11,692 bases of DNA from Deltaproteobacteria bacterium (lineage in GTDB: Bacteria > Desulfobacterota > Desulfobacteria > Desulfobacterales > ETH-SRB1). The position numbers were made by a program, and so were the translations under genes. The notes beneath the pieces were generated by a model. It ran no database searches and was not told the DNA's origin. It was given only the letters and a program-made list of their open reading frames with translations. The stretch covers positions 6,628-18,319 of the forward strand of contig JAJSZO010000023.1 of NCBI GenBank assembly GCA_030262795.1. Direction: 5' to 3'. This document shows positions 6,185 to 11,692 of this stretch, in pieces (within the stretch, counting starts at the first letter, position 1; every line of letters starts with the position of its first letter).

Positions 6185-7834
6185 TCATGGCCCTCCGGCT
6201 CCCAGAATCAGCTCAAAATCAACTCTGTCCTGAAACCTTTTTTTCCTGGTCTTAACTGTATCAACCTCGCATGAAAATATTCCCGCACCCTTGAATAAAT
6301 TTTTTTCCCATAGCAGATGCCCCTCAGGCGGCATATAAAGTGCTGCCCCGTTATTGGCGCAAACAGCCACGGCAATATTTTCGGTGGTTTTAATCCTTGC
6401 CAAAAGTCTTTTTTGGGGATCAAGCTGCTGCATTGGAAGCAGAACCAGATCGCACCCGGTTTTGGCCAGCGCAAGGGCAAGCTCCGGATGTTTAAAATAA
6501 TCAAAAAGTAGTATTGCAATTTTAGCGGTTCCGAATTTAATAACCGGAAAAGGAGCTTCAATATCCTGCCCGGAATCTCCAATAGTATATTTTAGAGTCT
6601 CAGCATGGGTAATCAGCAAATAATCTATCACGCTTTTATCATGTTTCACTGCAACTGCAAATCCAGCTTGATATTTTTCAGCCAGTCTTTTCACTTTGTT
6701 CAAATTAAAATCACCAGCGCGTATTTCCGGCAGCAAATAAAAAAGCGGACATTTATTTCTATATTCTATCATATTTGTTTCAATTGATGCCGAGTCAAAA
6801 ATCCCATCTTCAGGCACAACAAGTTCAAGCTTCAAAGTTCCGGGCTGCGGCAGTTTATAATAATTTGTCAGGTCACTGACAAGCCGGCGGTCAAGATAAA
6901 TTGACCGGTAAAACAATGGATTCCGCTTTGCCAGAATAGTTTGGCGTTTAATTCCTGCAATCTTTCCATCTTTATTAAGAGGAATTTCAGCCATAAATAG
7001 ACGGGAATCTTCATTCTTGCCTTCAAAAAGAAGATCACCTGCCGGATCAAAAAGATATGAGGCCGATTTACGGCAATCCATTATAAGATCTTGCCCTGTG
7101 CGGTTGCATGCAGCCAGGAAAAATCCGTTTTCCATAGCTCTGGACCGCCATAAAGCTCCGGGATCAAGATCACCCGGCGGCCAGTTAGCAGGTACCAGCA
7201 ACAGATCAACACCTTTCAAAGCCATGGATCGGGGCAGCAGGCCATAATAAGTATCAGAGCAGATCAGCAGCCCCACCCGACCCCAGGGTGTATCAAAAAA
7301 CCCCTTCTGGTCTGCGCGACCCGGACATGACCAGCGTGATTCAGCATTTATCTTTCTGTAGGTGCATATCCGGCGGCCGGCCGGATCAATAACAATGGCG
7401 CTGTTGTAATAGATCCATGTTGCATTATCACGTTCTGCCATGCCGATTATAATATAGGCACCATGTTCCTTTGCTATTTCAGCTAAAGAGGTCAGCAACC
7501 AATCGTCTTTTGATATTACATATTTGGCAATATCGTCCCGGGATGAGAAAGAATATCCGGAAACCGCCAGTTCAGGATTTAAAATCAGATCAGCGCCCTG
7601 GTTGGCAGCCTTCCGGTTTAACTCAATAATATTTTGGCGGTTTACCTCCAAATTCTTGTGCCGGACATTCAAATGGATAAAGGCAATTTTTAACTTGTTT
7701 TCAGTTCGTTGTTTTTGCGAATTATGATCAATAGCCCCAACCTGAGACTTATTTTGCATGCAGCCATCGGCAAGAATAAAAATTATAAATATTACCAACG
7801 TTATTTTTAAAATAGGGATCAAAAGGCTTACCAC
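6185..7834 (-). CDS. Exported tandem nitrilase-superfamily amidohydrolase, second domain degenerate
   Basis: Carbon-nitrogen hydrolases cleave amides or nitriles with a Glu-Lys-Cys triad. In the first domain (about 48-290) the triad is visible as E88 in NPELAVSGY, K161 in TYRKINAES and C192 in LLICSDTYYG. The second part (about 340-545) repeats the fold's landmarks: LLPEIRAG for the Glu region, AKIAILLFDYFKHPELALAL where the cysteine is replaced, CDLVLLPMQ, TENIAVAVCANNGA, and PEGHLLWEK. It lacks the lysine and cysteine. The N-terminus (from GTG at 7834) is a hydrophobic signal ending LADGC25, a weak lipobox, so the enzyme probably acts in the periplasm. The stop lies 76 bases before the receptor gene on the same strand, so the two may share a transcript. 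The substrate is unknown; amide side chains of corrinoids are a speculative option. Confidence 0.85.
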   Translation of the reverse strand: MVSLLIPILKITLVIFIIFILADGCMQNKSQVGAIDHNSQKQRTENKLKIAFIHLNVRHKNLEVNRQNIIELNRKAANQGADLILNPELAVSGYSFSSRDDIAKYVISKDDWLLTSLAEIAKEHGAYIIIGMAERDNATWIYYNSAIVIDPAGRRICTYRKINAESRWSCPGRADQKGFFDTPWGRVGLLICSDTYYGLLPRSMALKGVDLLLVPANWPPGDLDPGALWRSRAMENGFFLAACNRTGQDLIMDCRKSASYLFDPAGDLLFEGKNEDSRLFMAEIPLNKDGKIAGIKRQTILAKRNPLFYRSIYLDRRLVSDLTNYYKLPQPGTLKLELVVPEDGIFDSASIETNMIEYRNKCPLFYLLPEIRAGDFNLNKVKRLAEKYQAGFAVAVKHDKSVIDYLLITHAETLKYTIGDSGQDIEAPFPVIKFGTAKIAILLFDYFKHPELALALAKTGCDLVLLPMQQLDPQKRLLARIKTTENIAVAVCANNGAALYMPPEGHLLWEKNLFKGAGIFSCEVDTVKTRKKRFQDRVDFELILGAGGP

Positions 7835-7938
7835 ATTGCTTTTTCATAATTTTCTAAAATATTTTGATCTTTTGTCACCAAAATATTACGATTTACGGTT
7901 GCATTAGGAACGACGAATCCATCAAAACAACTCGTTAC

Positions 7939-8033
7939 GAGGCTCTGCCTTGTAATGCAATTTTTGAGGCTCTGCCACGAAATGAGAGGAGGCAGAGCCT
8001 CATATAATGCATTCCCAGTCTGGAGACTGGGAA
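7939..8033. repeat. Cluster of palindromic intergenic repeat units
   Basis: GAGGCTCTGCC occurs at 7939-7949 and 7966-7976, and its exact inverse GGCAGAGCCTC at 7991-8001. Next to it TTCCCAGTC (8012-8020) and GACTGGGAA (8025-8033) form a 9-bp hairpin with a four-base loop. This is the typical look of dispersed palindromic repeats found between genes in many environmental bacteria. The whole 7835-8134 gap contains this cluster and no convincing gene; the remaining sequence shows nothing I recognise. Confidence 0.65.
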
Positions 8034-8134
8034 CGAGGGACATATGAAACGCATATTTTCATGGGCGTCCCTTAGTTGTCTCACGTTCATCATACGTTCG
8101 TGAATTTGTTGAGCGAATGACACCGTTGTTCTGC

Positions 8135-8902
8135 TCAAAACAGAAATCCGATAGCGTCTCCTATATGTTCACCTGTCCCATGATACAATTGCTTTCTGGT
8201 ATAAAGCGATTCCAGGAGATTCACGCCTTCCGCAAGGATGTCAGGGGCAAGACACGAATCATGATGCCCTGGCAAGATGCCTCGAATCGTCTCAAGTTGA
8301 CTGAGCTGACAATATGAACGATACAGGGAAACAGGATCGGTGCTTGGATAATGGGCATAAATCATGCCTCAATACACGAGATCACCTGTCAGAAGATAGC
8401 CGGTATGACGTTCATAGAGACAAATACTTCCCGGACTATGCCCTGGGGTATGAAAAATGTCCAGGAGAAAGTTACTATTGCTCACGCAATCTCCGTGGTG
8501 GACAATATGTGGTGTCTTCACGCGGGGAGGGACATACGATTCAAGGACAAACTGACTGTCCTGTGGTGGCGTAAATGGAACCTTGGCGATTTGTGCTTTC
8601 AGGACTGATAACGGAATTGGAATAGCATCACGCAACCATGATGCCTCCTGTTCATGAACATAGACGGTCTCAAACTGAGCATGACCACCAATGTGATCCC
8701 AATGGACATGGGTCGTGATGACATTGATTGACGATGAGGTCAGGGAACGGACAAGCGAGTGAATATTTCCTATTCCCGTTCCCGTATCAACCAACCATGA
8801 CACGTCCTTTCCTCGAAATAAATATGACAGGGTATGTTCCCAATGGGCATTTTCGCCAATCGCAATAATATCGTTCTCAATATACTCTACTGTGTACCAC
8901 AT
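8135..8902 (-). CDS. MBL-fold metallo-hydrolase interrupted by in-frame TGA
   Basis: This is a metallo-beta-lactamase-fold hydrolase of the glyoxalase II-like type, binding two zinc ions. The ATG is at 8902; no good ribosome-binding site is seen. Zinc ligands are visible: HVHWDH (H65, H67, D69, H70), H155 in HTPGHSPGS and D174 in LTGDLVY. Directly after Y177 the frame meets TGA (8369-8371). It continues unshifted as GMIYAHYPSTDP, then GILPGHHDS (last ligand, H213 or H214) and the usual family ending LYHGTGEHIGDAIGFLF, to a TGA at 8135-8137. The full length of 255 residues is normal, while the 177-residue product would lack the last zinc ligand. Either the TGA encodes selenocysteine or it is a recent nonsense mutation; Arg (CGA) or Gly (GGA) at this place is one base away. 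No consensus SECIS was found, so a pseudogene is a real option. Confidence 0.7.
8369..8371 (-). other. In-frame TGA within the MBL-fold gene (residue 178)
   Basis: The codon lies between TAT (Tyr) and GGC (Gly) in the GDLVY-x-G segment of the family. The bases right after it form a 5-bp hairpin GGCAT-GATTT-ATGCC (8368-8354). That loop begins only 5 bases after the TGA, too close for the standard bacterial SECIS, and no better hairpin was seen 16-37 bases downstream. Confidence 0.5.
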
Positions 8903-9038
8903 GGTTTAGAATGTTCTGGTGCTAACAGTTCGTTATGTTCTGATAGTTTTTAACCTATTGATAAAATTGACCCAAAATTGGCAGACTGCTGATCACAGAG
9001 TTGCTGTTGTTTACAAAGTGTAAAACACGCCTGAATGG

Positions 9039-11093
9039 CTAAAACTCATACCTGTAACTGGCATAAAAGGCGCGGCCAGGCTTTGGAAACCCCTTTTTCT
9101 CGTAATAATCCTTATCAAAGAGATTCTCCGCCTTCAGGGTGAGCCGATGGTGCTCAAGTAAAGTTACACCAACCACTAAATCCACCACCGTAAAGGATGG
9201 GTACTTCAACTCCGGATAACCCGCGGCATTCCAGTCGGTATCCTTCATCATGCCCTGGTTGCGACAATGCAACTTACCGTCAACCATGCCGTCATCATAC
9301 TGGATGCCGTAGTTTACCGTGTATTTAGCCACGTTATGGATATCTTTCATGGTGCCGTCTGGCTGTTCTTTCTCGGCCTTGAACATATGGGTGGAGTTGA
9401 CAAAGAGCGCCAGAGACCGCTCCCAGTTAAGGGGAGCGCCGATGTCAAAGGAAAGGGTGGTTTCCATGCCGTACATTTCAGCACCGAGGCTGTTTTCATA
9501 GGTTCCCGTGTTGTCTCTTGTCACCTTGATGATTTTGTCATCAACATCCGTATGGAAATAGGTGAGATCCAGGGAAATGCCCCATTGGGGCTGATCGTAG
9601 CCGACACCAAGGTCATAGGTAATGGAGGATTCCGGATCAAGATTCGGATTACCCATGGTAATCATGGTCACCCCACCAACCTCCCGTTCTGCATAGCCGG
9701 CAAGCTGGGCCGCGCTTGGCGGCACAAATCCCTTACCAATGGTGGCATGCAGGCGGATTCCCTGATCAAAGTTGTAATTGAGACCGGCTCTGGGACTGAA
9801 AGTGGAAAAGCTTTCGGTGTTCGGTGTAAAGTTGGTTTTGTAGGAAGTTGCCTTGCTCTCCACATCAAAGGTGTCATAGCGGCCACCGGCCGTGGCCGTG
9901 AACCGTTCATCCATGAATTTCCAGACTGTTTCCAGATAACCGGCCCAGTTCTCCCGGCCTTCGTTGGGTGAAGAAGGGGCCTTTCTGGTGCCATCCTGGT
10001 TATACTTGCGGCTTTCCTTGTCAATATTCTGGTAATCAATACCCGCGATAAAACGATGACCTGCCCAGGTGTATTCATCCTTGACCTGGAACCCAAGCCA
10101 GTCAATTTCCGAGTCATAACTTCGATATTGGGCAACCTGGACAAAAGGAGCGCGCCTGCCGGTGTAGTGCTTGTAGTTTTCTGCTGTTTCGTTGGTTTTA
10201 TAGGTGGTAAAACTAAACCGGTTATTCGTGCCTAATTCGCCCCCTATGATAAAGTCTATCCCGTAACGGTCAATGTCCTTGTTGCCCGATTTGTCGTCAC
10301 CAGCAAATGTGTCACCAGGTGTTTCAATATCACGTCCCTGGTAGAAATCGCCGCTCATATCAAGTCGCCATGTTTCGCCCAGATCGGCGCCAAGGCGCAG
10401 CATGCCATTTTGCGTTTTATAGCTGGTATGTGCCCGGGTTTCGCCGTTACCCATTTTGAGGTCATCTGCCTGATCGAATCGTCGGGCGAAAAGATCAAAG
10501 TCAAACCATTCGCCAAGACCGCCACCAATAGCCGCATTCTGAAAGTTGGTCTCAAAAGAGCCAAAACCGATCTCGGCCATGCCGGTGAGCTCATCCGTGT
10601 GTTTTTTCGTAATGATATTAATCACACCACCCATGGCCTCACCGCCATAGAGCGACGACGCCGGACCCTTCAGGACCTCAATCCGTTCGATATTGCCCGA
10701 GAGAATGGTGGCAAGATTGGTAGCCCCGGCCGGGCGGCCATTGATGAGCACCAGGGAGTGTTTGGTGATACCGGAAAATTCCGGCCGGAAACCGCGGATG
10801 CCGATACCAGCCAGAGCGCCGGGATATTCGATTACACCGATAGAGCTATTTTTTTTCAACTGCTCGGTGATCGTTCCGCCGATGGTCAGTTCTATAGTCT
10901 GGCTGTCGATCACCTCTACCTTGGTCGGGATATTTTTAATATTCTCTTCGCTGCGGGTGGCGGTGACCACCACATCGTCCATGGTCTGTTGGCCAACTGC
11001 TTCTTCTTGGGCAGCAGCCGGCAGTCCGATGATAAGCAGCAGGGTCAATGTCAGCAATAACGATTTGATACACATACGGTTGTTCATGTTCAT
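9039..11093 (-). CDS. TonB-dependent outer-membrane receptor, siderophore/colicin-receptor type
   Basis: This is a complete receptor of 684 residues for TonB-driven import across the outer membrane. The ATG at 11093 has AAAGGAG seven bases upstream. The signal peptide (1-28) ends PAAA. A TonB box DDVVVTAT follows at 39-46, then a plug with IGIRGFRPEFSG, VLINGRPAG, and IERIEVLKGPASSLYGGEAMGGVINIITKK. The barrel includes the late motif GKGFVPPSAAQL, followed by GNPNLDPESS, and the end AENLFDKDYYEKKGFPKPGR to the terminal YEF. It is longer and visibly richer in G and C than the receptor at 4387, and shares little beyond family motifs, so the two are not recent duplicates. A foldback element lies 30 bases upstream. 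The substrate cannot be told from sequence; iron chelates are the default for such receptors. No strong terminator follows the gene. Confidence 0.93.
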   Translation of the reverse strand: MNMNNRMCIKSLLLTLTLLLIIGLPAAAQEEAVGQQTMDDVVVTATRSEENIKNIPTKVEVIDSQTIELTIGGTITEQLKKNSSIGVIEYPGALAGIGIRGFRPEFSGITKHSLVLINGRPAGATNLATILSGNIERIEVLKGPASSLYGGEAMGGVINIITKKHTDELTGMAEIGFGSFETNFQNAAIGGGLGEWFDFDLFARRFDQADDLKMGNGETRAHTSYKTQNGMLRLGADLGETWRLDMSGDFYQGRDIETPGDTFAGDDKSGNKDIDRYGIDFIIGGELGTNNRFSFTTYKTNETAENYKHYTGRRAPFVQVAQYRSYDSEIDWLGFQVKDEYTWAGHRFIAGIDYQNIDKESRKYNQDGTRKAPSSPNEGRENWAGYLETVWKFMDERFTATAGGRYDTFDVESKATSYKTNFTPNTESFSTFSPRAGLNYNFDQGIRLHATIGKGFVPPSAAQLAGYAEREVGGVTMITMGNPNLDPESSITYDLGVGYDQPQWGISLDLTYFHTDVDDKIIKVTRDNTGTYENSLGAEMYGMETTLSFDIGAPLNWERSLALFVNSTHMFKAEKEQPDGTMKDIHNVAKYTVNYGIQYDDGMVDGKLHCRNQGMMKDTDWNAAGYPELKYPSFTVVDLVVGVTLLEHHRLTLKAENLFDKDYYEKKGFPKPGRAFYASYRYEF

Positions 11094-11122
11094 CTTTCTT
11101 CTCCTTTTTTATTACTTTGTGA

Positions 11123-11324
11123 TGTAAGGAACGTGGACGAAATAACTTCCGCAACTATGCATCACAGCATCAGGCCATCTTTGCCCGATCTAAAATCACA
11201 AAAATCTTGAAATAGCTCGCTATTCCTTCGACTTTTGTGCCTATTTTAAATCGGGTAGATCGAACAAACCTGACCTAAATCTGTGCGCCTACTTGCGGAA
11301 GTTAATTCGTCAACGTTCCTTACA
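11123..11324. repeat. Foldback (MITE-like) element, copy 2
   Basis: The arms 11123-11154 and 11293-11324 are inverted copies over 32 bases with two mismatches (TGTAAGGAACGT at the outer end, TAACTTCCGCAA at the inner end). Imperfect inverted similarity continues inwards: CCCGATCTAAAAT and CACAAAA on the left match CCCGATTTAAAATAGGCACAAAA on the reverse of the right. The centre is AATAGC-TC-GCTATT (11211-11224). The whole 202 bases therefore form one imperfect palindrome without coding capacity. It sits between the receptor's ribosome-binding site and any upstream promoter. Confidence 0.82.
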
Positions 11325-11482
11325 TTTATAGATATAACGGCGTTTAAGCTATAGGCAACCGATCTCCCTTCAAAAAAACAGGAAACCGAAAAATCACCCA
11401 CCAGATAGGGCAAAACGCATTTGGAAATTTTAGGAACCTCTTGAATCTCCTTTTTACCGAACTTCCTTTTTACCGAATTTCC
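11325..11482. other. Intergenic remainder with a 16-base tandem duplication
   Basis: With the foldback element this forms the 389-base gap between the TauE/SafE-type gene and the TonB receptor. It contains two tandem 16-base units (11449-11464 and 11465-11480; CCTTTTTACCGAA followed by CTT or TTT). No gene, RNA or clear terminator was recognised. Confidence 0.5.
11331..11358 (-). promoter_or_regulatory. Possible promoter upstream of foldback element and TonB receptor
   Basis: TTGCCT (11358-11353) and TATATC (11336-11331) are 16 bases apart on the minus strand. If real, the transcript would cross the foldback element before the receptor gene. The match is modest and no Fur-type operator was recognised. 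Confidence 0.25.
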
Positions 11483-11692
11483 TCACATGTAAGATATTGC
11501 TGAGAACGCACCGAGCAATATCAATATCAGACCGGAGATCCTTTGGAACATCATCCTGTGTTGCGGTGCCTCGGTCTTGAGCTTTCCGGAAAACCAGCCT
11601 GCCAGAACACAAATAATGATAAGCGGAGAAACCGTGGTTCCGATACCGAAAAGAGCCATTATTATACCGCCCGATATTATTGACGACATCTT
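11483..11692 (-). CDS. TauE/SafE-type (UreH-like) membrane permease, C-terminal part
   Basis: The frame is open to the window edge, so only the last 70 residues are visible; the methionine at 11689 is probably internal. Two hydrophobic segments are seen: GGIIMALFGIGTTVSPLIII followed by CVLAGWF, and ISGLILILLGAFSAI near the end, joined by a basic stretch containing APQHRMMFQRISG. The glycine-rich LFGIGTTVSP and the RISGLILILLG ending resemble sulfite-exporter TauE/SafE or UreH/DsbD-like membrane proteins, which carry small anions or metals or support thiol chemistry. The stop is TGA at 11483-11485. With so little sequence, family membership is a moderate-confidence call and the substrate is unknown. 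Confidence 0.6.
   Translation of the reverse strand, partial: KMSSIISGGIIMALFGIGTTVSPLIIICVLAGWFSGKLKTEAPQHRMMFQRISGLILILLGAFSAISYM

Noticed and set aside
7828..8043. Minus-strand frame of 71 codons overlapping the nitrilase start.
   Set aside because: Most of it is made of the palindromic repeat cluster. The tail (LVTKDQNILENYEKAMW) vaguely recalls the end of a toxin-like protein but is too short to support a gene or a pseudogene.
1093..8902. General reassignment of UGA to a sense codon in this genome.
   Set aside because: Several intact genes (permease, ResB type, nitrilase) end at TGA in the expected place and Trp is encoded by TGG, so only site-specific readthrough or mutation fits.
9009..9026. 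GTTTAC/GTAAAAC palindrome after the second TonB receptor as a terminator.
   Set aside because: The stem is short, bulged and A+T-rich, and no T-tract follows on the minus strand.
9267..9971. Long plus-strand open frames across the second TonB receptor (also 10410-11060).
   Set aside because: They are antisense shadows in G+C-rich coding sequence, with no recognisable domains and overlapped by a well-supported receptor.
11246..11485. The TauE/SafE-type frame stays open for about 78 codons beyond its TGA (11483-11485), a possible third UGA readthrough.
   Set aside because: The protein already ends where such proteins usually end, the extra residues resemble no family and run into the foldback repeat, and the tandem 16-base unit explains part of the open frame.

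Overview
The window reads as part of a genome of a selenocysteine-using, Gram-negative anaerobe, most likely a sulfate-reducing Desulfobacterota relative. The clues are two TonB-dependent receptors (so an outer membrane), System II cytochrome c biogenesis relatives (ResB and CcsA types), a probable UGA-decoded selenoprotein, and large foldback repeats between genes. This assignment is inference: there is no rRNA or other marker here. Every gene I can support lies on the minus strand, so transcription runs from high to low coordinates.

Left half (about 55-4364): one operon starts at a sigma70-like promoter (4334-4364), runs through a clear cobalamin riboswitch (4137-4325), a foldback repeat inserted in the leader (3938-4097) and an intrinsic terminator (3874-3909), and then enters four overlapping or closely packed genes. 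These are a divergent CcsA-type membrane protein, a short ResB-type protein, a FecB/BtuF-type substrate-binding lipoprotein and a FecCD/BtuC-type permease. The binding-protein frame contains an in-frame TGA at 1384-1386. It is followed at the right distance by an 8-bp hairpin whose loop starts with GU, so I read it as one 362-residue selenoprotein. The ATPase of the transporter would lie beyond the left edge.

Middle (4387-7834): a TonB-dependent receptor and, just upstream of it, an exported nitrilase-superfamily enzyme with one intact and one catalytically dead domain. With the riboswitch operon these suggest a corrinoid scavenging locus: receptor in the outer membrane, amide hydrolase and binding lipoprotein in the periplasm, and permease plus a CcsA/ResB-like pair in the inner membrane. 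The corrinoid substrate is inferred from the riboswitch, not shown by the proteins.

Right part (7835-11692): a cluster of palindromic repeat units (7939-8033), a metallo-beta-lactamase-fold gene also interrupted by an in-frame TGA (8369-8371) but without a consensus SECIS, a second and more G+C-rich TonB receptor (9039-11093), a second foldback element directly upstream of it (11123-11324), and the C-terminal end of a TauE/SafE-type permease running off the right edge.

The strongest novelty candidates are the selenocysteine-containing substrate-binding protein, the presence of CcsA/ResB-like genes under a B12 riboswitch, and the mobile element lying between the riboswitch aptamer and its terminator.
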